Origin: Chloroflexota bacterium
Lineage (GTDB): Bacteria; Chloroflexota; Anaerolineae; Anaerolineales; VGOW01
Assembly: GCA_016197225.1 (NCBI GenBank)
Contig: JACPWC010000048.1
Location: forward strand, 1 to 64,000
Direction of reading: 5' to 3'
DNA: 64,000 nt
Both the position numbers and the translations under genes were made by a program. How positions within the stretch are numbered: the first letter of the stretch is position 1; every line of letters starts with the position of its first letter. Shown in pieces: positions 52,184-63,434 of the stretch. The notes beneath the pieces are model-generated. The model was given only the letters and a program-made list of their open reading frames with translations. It had not been told where the DNA came from and did not search any database.

Positions 52184-52831
52184 ATGAAAAAAGGCCAAAA
52201 GAAAAAACAAGATAAAGCGCTCAAGAAGCGCACAAAGGAGAAACTTTCTCACAAGCGAGAGCGGGCGCTTGGGGCGGTGACGGCCTTGTACCAAGTCCGC
52301 CACGCGCGCAATTACCCCATTGAAGGCTGTTGGGCCCAGAAAGACTGGCAGAGTGGGGAGGGCGGTTTGGCGGTTGTCGTCGTCGCCCGCCGCCAGCCCA
52401 ACGGCAACATCGTGTTTGGCAACTACTTGGTGGACGTGTTATGCCTGGGATTGAAGGACACCTATTGCAACGCCGATATTCCAGCGAGTGAATTTCGCCA
52501 CGACGCTCTTCCTCACATATATCGCAGCGCCGGGCCGCCGATGAGCATCTCGCCCGCGCTGGCCCACGAAATTGTCTATGGCGGCATTGAGTATGCGGCC
52601 AAATTCGGCTTCCAGCCTCAGCGCGACTTCCGGGACTCGCAATGGGTGCTTGACCCGCCGGAGACGCACCCCCGGAGTGGCAAGGTAGAGTTTGGCAAAG
52701 ACGGCAAGCCCTTGTTCATCTCCGGGCCGTATGACAACGCCGAAGCCATCGTCCGCCAACTGATACGCACCGCCGGGGAGGGCAATTTCAATTACCTGAT
52801 GATGCTCGGCGAGCCGCCGGACGATTTCTAA
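52184..52831 (+). CDS. conserved hypothetical protein with Lys-rich N-terminus
   Basis: I recognise the type but not a function: 215 residues, a KKGQKKKQDKALKKRTKEK beginning, then YPIEGCWAQKDWQSGEGGLAVVVVAR near 50, VDVLCLGLKDTYCN near 85 and ILDPPE-like WVLDPPETHPRSGKVEFGKD near 165. These features recur in a family of unknown function in Chloroflexota and Planctomycetes. ATG 52184 has AGGAG eight bases upstream and is preferred to an upstream frame start. No partner is evident. Confidence 0.6.
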   Translation: MKKGQKKKQDKALKKRTKEKLSHKRERALGAVTALYQVRHARNYPIEGCWAQKDWQSGEGGLAVVVVARRQPNGNIVFGNYLVDVLCLGLKDTYCNADIPASEFRHDALPHIYRSAGPPMSISPALAHEIVYGGIEYAAKFGFQPQRDFRDSQWVLDPPETHPRSGKVEFGKDGKPLFISGPYDNAEAIVRQLIRTAGEGNFNYLMMLGEPPDDF

Positions 52832-52894
52832 CCTCCAATCTCCTCTCCAAACGTCCAGCCGGGCAATGTGGCACCCTCATGCTACAATCTCCGC

Positions 52895-54742
52895 ATGATC
52901 CACTTCTTCTCTGAGAACGAAAACAAAAAAACAGTCCGCTGGACGCAAATCAAGGATGCGGCGTTCAACGTCCGCCGGGCGTTTGGGGTGGTGTGGGGCG
53001 CGCACCCGGCCTCGGCTTTAGGGATGGCGGCCTGCTCGTTGATCGGCTCGGCGCTCCCCGCCGCTCAAGCGTGGGTGGGCAAGCTGATCGTGGATGCGGT
53101 GGTGACGGCTGTCAATCTGCGTACCGACCCTCAAGTGGGTCTGCAAGCCGTCTTGCCGTTGTTGATCATCGAGTTCATCCTGCTCTTCATTCAGGCCGCC
53201 AACGGCCAGGCTCGTAGTCTGGCCGAGCACATTCTGCACGCCCGCATCAACCTGAGCATCAACTCGCGCATTATTCGCAAAGCGCTCGACCTCGACCTCT
53301 CGCACTTCGAAAACGCCGAGTTCTACGACAAACTGCAGAACGCCCGCCGCGAGGCCGACTGGCGCAGTTTGCAAATCGTCAACGGCGGCTTCTTCCTGAT
53401 TCAAAACGTTATCACTCTGATCTCGTTTGGGGCGCTCCTGTTCCGTTTTAGCCCGTGGCTGGCGCTCCTGTTGTTCGCCGCCACCATCCCGGCCTTCATT
53501 GCCCAAAGCCGTTACGCCGAACTTAACTTCCGCGTGCTGTCGTGGCGCGCGCCCGAAGCCCGCAAGCTCATGTACCTGGAGCATCTGCTCACCGACTACG
53601 AAGCCGTCAAAGAGGTCAAACTCTTCGGCCTCGGCGAGCCATTGCTGGGCCGCTACGCCGACCTGTTCTGGAAGTTCCTGCGCGAGGATCAGACCATCGC
53701 CCAAAAGCGGAGCGTGGCCTCGCTCGGCTGGGGATTGCTGGCGACGCTCTCTTTTTACACGGCTTACGCCTGGATCGTCTGGCGGGCGGTGGGCGGGCTG
53801 ATCACCCTGGGCGACATGACTCTTTACCTGACTATCTCCCGCTCCAGCCAGGGCATGTTCGAAGCCATTTTCTACGGGCTGAGCGACATGTATGAAAACG
53901 GCCTCTTCATGTCCAACCTCTTCGCCTTTCTGGAGCTTGAGCCACAAATGGTGGTTGCCGCCAATCCCCAACCGGCCCCGGTTGAGATCCGGCACGGCAT
54001 CGAGTTTCGCAACGTCTCGTTCAAATATGAAGGCCACGACGATTATGCTCTGCACGACGTGACCCTGAAGATTCAACCCGGCGAGAAGATCGCTCTGGTC
54101 GGTCCGAACGGCGCCGGGAAAACGACTCTGATCAAACTCCTCACCCGCCTCTACGACCCCACTGAGGGCCAAATCCTCCTCGACGGCGTTGACCTGCGCG
54201 ACTACGATTTGCGTGAATTGCGCCAGCGAATCGGCGTGATCTTTCAGGACTTCGTGCGTTATCACCTGGCCGCCTTCGAGAACGTGGGCTTCGGCCAGAT
54301 CGAATCGCTGGAAGATCGCCCGCGCATCGTCGGTTCAGCGGAAAAGAGCGGCGCTGATCCCGTTATCGCCGCCCTGCCCGAAGGCTACGAGACCATGCTG
54401 GGCCGCTGGTTCTCCAAAGGCCGCGATCTGTCCGGCGGCGAGTGGCAGAAGATCGCCCTGGCCCGGGCCTTCATGCGCGACTGCGAAGTAATTGTCCTCG
54501 ACGAGCCGACCGCCGCCCTCGACGCCGAGAACGAATTCAAGGTCTTCCAGCAGTTCCGCGAGCTGACCGCCGACAAGATGGCCGTTCTCATCAGCCATCG
54601 CTTCTCCACCGTCCGCATGGCCGACCGCATCTTCGTTATCGAAAACGGCCACATCACCGAGCAAGGCACGCACGGCGATCTGCTGGCGCTGGGCGGGACT
54701 TATGCGCGGCTGTTCACGTTGCAGGCTGAGTCGTACAAGTGA
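52895..54742 (+). CDS. ABC exporter (fused membrane and ATPase domains)
   Basis: This 615-residue half-transporter has a membrane domain of six helices over about residues 30-330 and an ATPase domain from 370: Walker A LVGPNGAGKTT (about 405), Q loop VIFQDFVRYH, signature DLSGGEWQKIALARAF (about 515), Walker B EVIVLDEPTAALDAEN and H loop ISHRFSTVRMADRI. It should act as a homodimer that exports lipid, peptide or drug. A -10-like TACAAT precedes the chosen ATG; no ribosome-binding site is seen. The second gene follows after 23 bases. Confidence 0.88.
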   Translation: MIHFFSENENKKTVRWTQIKDAAFNVRRAFGVVWGAHPASALGMAACSLIGSALPAAQAWVGKLIVDAVVTAVNLRTDPQVGLQAVLPLLIIEFILLFIQAANGQARSLAEHILHARINLSINSRIIRKALDLDLSHFENAEFYDKLQNARREADWRSLQIVNGGFFLIQNVITLISFGALLFRFSPWLALLLFAATIPAFIAQSRYAELNFRVLSWRAPEARKLMYLEHLLTDYEAVKEVKLFGLGEPLLGRYADLFWKFLREDQTIAQKRSVASLGWGLLATLSFYTAYAWIVWRAVGGLITLGDMTLYLTISRSSQGMFEAIFYGLSDMYENGLFMSNLFAFLELEPQMVVAANPQPAPVEIRHGIEFRNVSFKYEGHDDYALHDVTLKIQPGEKIALVGPNGAGKTTLIKLLTRLYDPTEGQILLDGVDLRDYDLRELRQRIGVIFQDFVRYHLAAFENVGFGQIESLEDRPRIVGSAEKSGADPVIAALPEGYETMLGRWFSKGRDLSGGEWQKIALARAFMRDCEVIVLDEPTAALDAENEFKVFQQFRELTADKMAVLISHRFSTVRMADRIFVIENGHITEQGTHGDLLALGGTYARLFTLQAESYK

Positions 54743-54765
54743 GGGTTCAGGAGTAGAATCACGGC

Positions 54766-55035
54766 ATGCAACTCGACAAAGAGCTTTATCGCAAGACTTA
54801 TGAATCCTTCAAGCAATGGAATGATGCCAAATTGCTTGACCGCGTGCGAGACGCCGACAAATTGACGCCAGCCGAACTTTGGCACCGGTATGTTGATCTC
54901 TGGGAGTTCGCCAAGAAGATAGCCCCGCCTCAGAGTGAACGACAGCAGGCACAAGCTTTCACAGAGTGGGTCGAATACTACGCTAAGATGCAAAAATTCG
55001 AGGCCTGGAGGCGGGCGCATGGAAAAAGGGCTTGA
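54766..55035 (+). CDS. small protein paired with nucleotidyltransferase
   Basis: I do not recognise this 89-residue helical protein (YRKTYESFKQWNDAKLLDRV; LWHRYVDLWEFAKKIAPP). Its end overlaps the next gene's start by 17 bases, so it is likely coupled to it as the first member of a two-gene unit. Confidence 0.5.
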   Translation: MQLDKELYRKTYESFKQWNDAKLLDRVRDADKLTPAELWHRYVDLWEFAKKIAPPQSERQQAQAFTEWVEYYAKMQKFEAWRRAHGKRA

Positions 55036-55582
55036 ACCTTCCCTGCGAAAAGCAATTGACTGGCTTGAAGCACGCGGCTACCGTTATGCAATTATCGGCG
55101 GTGTTGCGGTTTCGCAATGGGGCTTTATGCGCACTACCGATGATGTTGATCTAAAGTTGCTCGTCCCCAACTCCAACTACCCTGCCATTCGCGCCGCTTT
55201 GCGAGCCGCTTTCCCTGATCGCGCCAGAAAACATGTCCCGGAAAACACCTTTATCGTTGATGTTGTCATCGAAGGCGTGATCGTAGATTTTCTTCTGGCC
55301 TTGCCTGGATACGAAGAATTGATCATAGAGCGAGCTTCTCAACGCGACCTGGGCGGTTGGAAAGCCTGGGTTTGCTCGATAGAAGATCTGATCATCCAAA
55401 AATCTTACGCCGGGCGTGGCAAAGACTTGATAGATTTGGAAGAATTGTTAATCGCCCATCGCGGCAAACTGGACGAAGACTACATTGAGAATTGGGTGAG
55501 CCAATTTGCCGAAGCACTGGAGAAGCCTGAAATCCTCACCGGCTATCATCGCCTGCTCACTCAAAGCAAATCGCTGGAATGA
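55019..55582 (+). CDS. AbiEii/DUF6036-like nucleotidyltransferase
   Basis: The 187-residue protein has the nucleotidyltransferase core near residue 20: YAIIGGVAVSQWGFMRTTDDVDLKLL, a Gly-Gly followed by Asp-x-Asp, and a second acidic residue in VDVVIEGVIVDFLLALPG. The later IQKSYAGRGKDLIDLEELL also fits AbiEii-type enzymes. Preceded by a small overlapping gene, it may be a toxin-antitoxin or abortive-infection unit, though the arrangement is not typical AbiEi/AbiEii. Its stop overlaps the start of the fatty acyl ligase gene by four bases, which may be accidental. Confidence 0.65.
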   Translation: MEKGLEPSLRKAIDWLEARGYRYAIIGGVAVSQWGFMRTTDDVDLKLLVPNSNYPAIRAALRAAFPDRARKHVPENTFIVDVVIEGVIVDFLLALPGYEELIIERASQRDLGGWKAWVCSIEDLIIQKSYAGRGKDLIDLEELLIAHRGKLDEDYIENWVSQFAEALEKPEILTGYHRLLTQSKSLE

Positions 55583-57258
55583 CCTTTTCACGCTCCACGC
55601 CCCACGCCACACCCGGCACTCTTCCCTCCACCCTCGCCCGCCACGCCCAAACCATCCCTGACCAGCCCTTCACCCGAATCCTGAAAAAAGGGGTTGTCGA
55701 AAAACAGCGCACTTTCGCCGAAGCGTGGACATGGTCGGCGCAGTGGGCGGCCTTGTTCGCCGAGCGCGGCCTCAAACACGGCGAGGCCGTCATCATCGCC
55801 CTGCCCAACTGCGACGCCTTCGTGGGCGCATACTTCGGCGCGCTCATGGCCGGCGTTGTCCCGGCTCCGGTTGCTCCCGCTCGTCGCCTCGCCGCCGACG
55901 ATCCTTATCTTGCCACGCTCGCCGACCGAATCCGCTTCGTCAACGCTAAAGCTCTCGTTGTGCCAAGTGACCAAGCCAAACTCGCTCAACTTCCACAGTT
56001 CAGCCACATTGCCGTTCTCGCCGAAGGGCAGGCCGAAGCAATGACGCCGAACTACGACAGCCACTCCACCGCCGATGATCTCGGCCTCGTTCAATTTACC
56101 TCCGGCACGTCGGGCGACCCCAAAGCCGTCCTCCTCACCCAGCGGGCCCTCCTCGCCCAAACCGCCCTCCTCCAAACCTCGCTCGCCCTCTACGACCGCT
56201 TCAAAGATTGGGCCGTCTCGTGGCTGCCACTCTTTCACGACATGGGCCTCATTGGCTTCCTGCTCACCCCGGCCTACACCGGCGGCCTCGTCAACCTCAT
56301 CCCGGCAGAAGAATTCGTCCTCCGCCCGGCCTCGTGGCTCAGAGCACTCTCCGAAACCAAAGCCACCATCACCGGCGGCCCGCCTTCGGCTTACGCCCTG
56401 TGCGCCAAACGCCTCAAAGACGCAACCGGCTACGACCTCAGCGCCGTTCGCGTCGCCCTCGTCGGCGCAGAAACCGTGACCCGCGACAGCCTCGCAACCT
56501 TCGGCGAAAAATTTGCCGCCGCCGGGTTTCGCTCCGCCAGCTTCACGCCCACCTACGGACTCGCCGAGGCCGCTCTGGCAGTGACGATGCCCGCGCTGGA
56601 TCGCGACCCAAAGTTTGATGAAGTGGATTTTGCTAAACTGGCCGATGGCGAAGCCCGACCTGCTCACTCCGGTGACACCCGCCTCTTGGCCTCGGTGGGG
56701 CCGCCACTGCCGGGCGTCGAAGTCGCCATCGTCGCCGACGACGGCTCAACCTTGCCCGAACGCCGAACCGGCGAAATCATCGTCCGCAGTCCGAGTTTAA
56801 TGAGCGGCTACCATGCAAACGCAGAATCAACGGAATACGCACTACGCAATACCTGGCTCTGGACCGGCGACCTCGGCTACCTCGCCGACGGCGAACTTTA
56901 CCTCACGGGCCGAAAGAAGGAAGTCATCATCGTCGGCGGGCGCAACTACTATCCTGACGACGTGGAGCAAATTGCCAGCGCCGTGCCAGGCGTGCGCGCC
57001 GAGCGCGTAGTCGCCATTGGTGTTGAAGATGCCGGGACGGCATCCGAGCGATTGGTTGTGTTAGCCGAATTTGATCCTGATGAAGATCAAGATGCTCTAC
57101 GCTTGCGCCTCCGCCAAACTTTAGTGGCGGCAGGCTACCCGGCGGGTGACGTGATCCTGCTCAAACCCAAATCCATCCAATCCACCCTCACCGGCAAACT
57201 CAAACGCCTCGACTGCAAAGCGCGTTACCTGGCCGGGGAGTTTGGGTCAACGGATTGA
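55579..57258 (+). CDS. fatty acyl-AMP ligase-type adenylating enzyme
   Basis: The enzyme activates a fatty acid as acyl-AMP. Its P-loop is LGLVQFTSGTSGDPKAVLLT (about 170); YGLAEAALAVTMP near 320 is the FAAL form of the core motif. WTGDLGYLADGELYLTGRKKEVII lies near 440 and the catalytic Lys region at the end is STLTGKLKRLDC. FAALs usually load the acyl group onto an acyl carrier protein rather than CoA. The acyl-ACP reductase and ACP genes follow, a strong reason to prefer this over an acyl-CoA synthetase. The first residues run into the preceding gene's stop. Confidence 0.88.
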   Translation: MTFSRSTPHATPGTLPSTLARHAQTIPDQPFTRILKKGVVEKQRTFAEAWTWSAQWAALFAERGLKHGEAVIIALPNCDAFVGAYFGALMAGVVPAPVAPARRLAADDPYLATLADRIRFVNAKALVVPSDQAKLAQLPQFSHIAVLAEGQAEAMTPNYDSHSTADDLGLVQFTSGTSGDPKAVLLTQRALLAQTALLQTSLALYDRFKDWAVSWLPLFHDMGLIGFLLTPAYTGGLVNLIPAEEFVLRPASWLRALSETKATITGGPPSAYALCAKRLKDATGYDLSAVRVALVGAETVTRDSLATFGEKFAAAGFRSASFTPTYGLAEAALAVTMPALDRDPKFDEVDFAKLADGEARPAHSGDTRLLASVGPPLPGVEVAIVADDGSTLPERRTGEIIVRSPSLMSGYHANAESTEYALRNTWLWTGDLGYLADGELYLTGRKKEVIIVGGRNYYPDDVEQIASAVPGVRAERVVAIGVEDAGTASERLVVLAEFDPDEDQDALRLRLRQTLVAAGYPAGDVILLKPKSIQSTLTGKLKRLDCKARYLAGEFGSTD

Positions 57259-57329
57259 ACATATTGAACAGATAAAAGGATAAAATATCATCTACTAAAT
57301 CCGCTTGCGAAGCGTCCATTGTCCAAAAA

Positions 57330-58403
57330 ATGTCCAGCATTACATTCGCCTTGCTCGGCCACCCGGCCAGCTACGAACATCTTGCCGCGATTGAACGCGC
57401 CGAGACACCTGGTGTCTCCGCGAAGCGAACACTAGGTGTCTCGGCGCTGACCAAACTCTTTGAAATGACTCCTGCCCGCGCCGCGAAAGAAGACATCGTC
57501 GTGCCGCTGGCCGACGGCTCGGTTGTTCGTGGCAAGATGATCCTCTGTTCATTTCTGCCCGAACAGGTAAACTCGCCGCGCGGCCTCGCCGCCGCCGGCA
57601 AAACCGTGCGCGCGGCCTGCAAGCTGGCTCACGAACTCGGCGCGAAGATCGTCGGCCTCGGCGGCTTCACTTCCATCGTCGGCGGGGCGCAGGGGGAATC
57701 GCTGGCCCGCGAGTTCGGGCTGGCCGTCACCTCCGGCAACTCGCTCACGGCGGCGCTGGCCCTTGAACAGCTTTACTCGTTGTTGGCAAAATTGGGCTGG
57801 ACGTTGGCTGAACGGTCGGTGGCAATCGTCGGCGCAACCGGCGACATTGGCCGGGCCTGCGTGTCGGCCCTCGCCCCGCGAGTCAAACGGCTGATATTGC
57901 TCGCCCGCAACCGATCCAAACTCGAAGCCTTGCGCGCCGGGTTGGCGCTTCCTAACGTTGAGATTGGCTCGAACGCTTACGCCGCCGACATCATCATCAC
58001 CGCCACCAGCGCCGGGCAACCTTTGCTGGCCGAAGCCGACCTGCGGCCCGGCACAGTTGTGTGCGACGTGGGCTACCCGGACACAGTTGCCCTGTTGCCC
58101 GCGCCGCGCCGCGAGGCCATTATCTTTTCCGGCGGCATGGCCGAGATGCCGTTCGCGCTCGACTTGAGCGCCTATCTGCAACTGCCCGCGCCTCAACTCA
58201 TGTACGGCTGTTTTAGCGAAGCGATGGCGCTGGCAATGTCGGGCCGTTACGAAAGTTATTCGATGGGCCAGGGCAACATTACCCCGGAGCGAATGCAAAC
58301 TATTTTCGACCTCGCCAAGTCATACGGCTTCCGCCCCGCGCCGCTTTATCGTGGCGAGTCGCTGATCGCGGCTGAAACGCTTGAACAATTCCGGCTGTTT
58401 TGA
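57330..58403 (+). CDS. long-chain acyl-ACP reductase (AAR-like)
   Basis: The 357-residue protein matches cyanobacterial acyl-ACP reductase, which makes fatty aldehydes from acyl-ACP with NADPH. The segments agree in order: FALLGHPASYEHL near residue 5, CSFLPEQVNSPRG near 73, GLGGFTSIVGGAQG near 110, the NADPH motif VAIVGATGDIGRAC near 165, GGMAEMPFALDLS near 270 and LMYGCFSEAMAL near 290, where the Cys corresponds to the catalytic Cys of AAR. A 49-base palindromic element is inserted in frame in residues 23-39. No aldehyde-deformylating oxygenase is in the window. The gene lies between the FAAL and ACP genes. Confidence 0.85.
   Translation: MSSITFALLGHPASYEHLAAIERAETPGVSAKRTLGVSALTKLFEMTPARAAKEDIVVPLADGSVVRGKMILCSFLPEQVNSPRGLAAAGKTVRAACKLAHELGAKIVGLGGFTSIVGGAQGESLAREFGLAVTSGNSLTAALALEQLYSLLAKLGWTLAERSVAIVGATGDIGRACVSALAPRVKRLILLARNRSKLEALRAGLALPNVEIGSNAYAADIIITATSAGQPLLAEADLRPGTVVCDVGYPDTVALLPAPRREAIIFSGGMAEMPFALDLSAYLQLPAPQLMYGCFSEAMALAMSGRYESYSMGQGNITPERMQTIFDLAKSYGFRPAPLYRGESLIAAETLEQFRLF
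57398..57446. repeat. palindromic element inside the AAR-like gene
   Basis: An 18-bp arm, CGCCGAGACACCTGGTGT (57398-57415), is matched at 17 of 18 positions by the complement of 57429-57446. The 13-base loop is CTCCGCGAAGCGA. It adds residues without breaking the frame. Confidence 0.65.
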
Positions 58404-58478
58404 ACACGAGGGCACGAAGACACAAAGCCACAGAGAAAACTTTGAGGCTTTGTGTCCTGGTATCTTCGTGGTTAAATT
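58404..58478. repeat. intergenic inverted repeat (CACGAAGACACAAAG family)
   Basis: CACGAAGACACAAAGCC on the left is mirrored by GGCTTTGTGTCCTGGTATCTTCGTG on the right. It fills most of the gap between the AAR-like and ACP genes. Confidence 0.75.
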
Positions 58479-58484
58479 AGGCCA

Positions 58485-58751
58485 ATGCCCACCTCAACCG
58501 AACTCCAACTTCAACAACTCGTCGCCGCCAAACTGAAAGTTGGGCCGGAGCGCGTGCCGCTCGACCAATCATTGATGGACGATCTGGGGCTGGACTCGTT
58601 CGACGTGATGTCGGTCATTCTGGAGATTGAGGAGGCGTTTGCCCCGGCGACGCTCTCCGACGAGGCGGCCCAGGAGTTGAAGACTTTGCGGGAAGTGGCG
58701 GCTTACATTGACGAGCAGTTGGCGAATCAGACAGACCTGACAGGCTTTTGA
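58485..58751 (+). CDS. acyl carrier protein
   Basis: The 88-residue protein has the four-helix ACP plan with the phosphopantetheine-bearing Ser in DDLGLDSFDVMSVILEIEE near residue 38. It is last in the FAAL-AAR-ACP row and is probably the dedicated carrier for the activated fatty acid. A repeat precedes the ATG without an obvious ribosome-binding site. Confidence 0.9.
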   Translation: MPTSTELQLQQLVAAKLKVGPERVPLDQSLMDDLGLDSFDVMSVILEIEEAFAPATLSDEAAQELKTLREVAAYIDEQLANQTDLTGF

Positions 58752-58825
58752 AACGCATCGGGCAATAGCGGCAGTTGGCTAAATCTCTCTTTCGCATTAT
58801 CATCTAGCCAATACGGAGAACAGAG

Positions 58826-62059
<3,234 letters not shown>

Positions 62060-62171
62060 GATTAATCCTCCCTGGTTTCAAACCTTCGCGAGGATACCTG
62101 GATACTGAAATGCTAATGCAACCTTCTTCTCAATTGCCCGCTTTGAATGGGCATGTTAGAATGCCTGTCAC

Positions 62172-63434
62172 ATGTTAGTCGGAAAAACCATCAAAGGACG
62201 CTACAGACTTTACGACCAACTCGGCGTGGGCGGCTCGGCGGCAGTGTTTCTGGCCCGCGATTCCGGCACAGGCCGCATTGCCGTCGTCAAAATCATCCAC
62301 CCGCACCTCATCGAGAGCAAGTTCATCGCCCGCTTCCTGCGCGAGATCAAAGTTCTTCAGCAGGTGAACACCCGCCACATCGTCGAAATTTACGATTACG
62401 GCCTCAACCACACCCAGGACGACCTGCCTGCGCCGGTCAGCTTCATTGCTATGGAATACGTGGAAGGCCTGACCCTGGCCTCGATCATCGAGCGAATGAT
62501 CACCCTCTCCGAGACCAACACCCTGACCCTCTCCACCCAGATCACCAAAGCCCTGGTCGAGCTTCACCATCTCGGCGTCGTCCACCGCGACATCAAATCG
62601 CAGAACATCATGATCACGGCAGACAACACGGCCAAGATCATTGACTTTGGCGTGGCCAAGAATCTGGGCGAAAAGACCATCACCGGCACCGACGTGTTCG
62701 CCGGGACGCTCTCTTACGCTTCGCCCGAGCAACTCAAAGACTCGCGCAACGTGGACATCCGCTCCGACCTGTACTCGCTGGGCGTGGTAATGGCCGAGTG
62801 TCTCACCGGCAAAGTGCCGCCGCGCAACCGCCGCGGCCAGCACATCTTCCTCGACCAGCGGCCTGACGCCACCGCGCCTTCGCGCTCGCGCCGCGCCGGC
62901 CCGGCCCGAACCGCCAACGAGGTCGTCCAGACGCTTCTGGCCCTCGACCCTGAAGACCGCTATCCCTCGCCCGACTCTCTACTCAACGATCTGGAGTTGA
63001 TCGGTGGTGGCCAGCCGCTCTCCTTGCCCTGGGATACGCTGGGCATTCGCACCAGCAATAACACAGTGGCCCAGATCACCGCCGCGCCTGAAAGCGAGTG
63101 TTACCTGATCTCCGAGCGCGGCGACCGGATTCCGGTCACCCGCCGCGAGATGGTCATTGGCCGCTCGGCCCCCACCGACGACACCTGGGTTCCCGACCTT
63201 GACGTGCGCCAGATGATGCTGGAGAAAGCCAAGACCGTTTCCCGTTTCCATTGCCGGATATTTGCCGGGGACGACAACGTCTATCGCATCATGGACATGG
63301 GCAGTTTCAACGGCACCTGGGTCAACGGCAAACGGCTGGAGAGCAAGGAAGCGGTAATTCTGGCTGACAGCGATCAGATTCACCTCGGCGGCATTGCCTT
63401 CACCTTCCACAAACCCAAAACCCTTAAGAAATGA
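62172..63434 (+). CDS. Ser/Thr protein kinase with C-terminal FHA domain
   Basis: The 420-residue protein has a kinase domain at about 10-270: LGVGGSAAVFLAR, the Lys in VVKIIHPHL, HRDIKSQNIM near 140 and DFGVAK near 160. An FHA domain occupies about 315-415 (MVIGRSAPTD; SRFHCRIFAG; MGSFNGTWVNG), which binds phosphothreonine. No membrane helix is seen. The kinase probably signals to FHA partners or binds itself after phosphorylation. Its stop overlaps the next gene's ATG by four bases. Confidence 0.92.
   Translation: MLVGKTIKGRYRLYDQLGVGGSAAVFLARDSGTGRIAVVKIIHPHLIESKFIARFLREIKVLQQVNTRHIVEIYDYGLNHTQDDLPAPVSFIAMEYVEGLTLASIIERMITLSETNTLTLSTQITKALVELHHLGVVHRDIKSQNIMITADNTAKIIDFGVAKNLGEKTITGTDVFAGTLSYASPEQLKDSRNVDIRSDLYSLGVVMAECLTGKVPPRNRRGQHIFLDQRPDATAPSRSRRAGPARTANEVVQTLLALDPEDRYPSPDSLLNDLELIGGGQPLSLPWDTLGIRTSNNTVAQITAAPESECYLISERGDRIPVTRREMVIGRSAPTDDTWVPDLDVRQMMLEKAKTVSRFHCRIFAGDDNVYRIMDMGSFNGTWVNGKRLESKEAVILADSDQIHLGGIAFTFHKPKTLKK

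Noticed and set aside
53018..54265. 415-codon open frame on the minus strand
   Set aside because: It is antisense to the ABC exporter and has no ribosome-binding site or recognisable domain.
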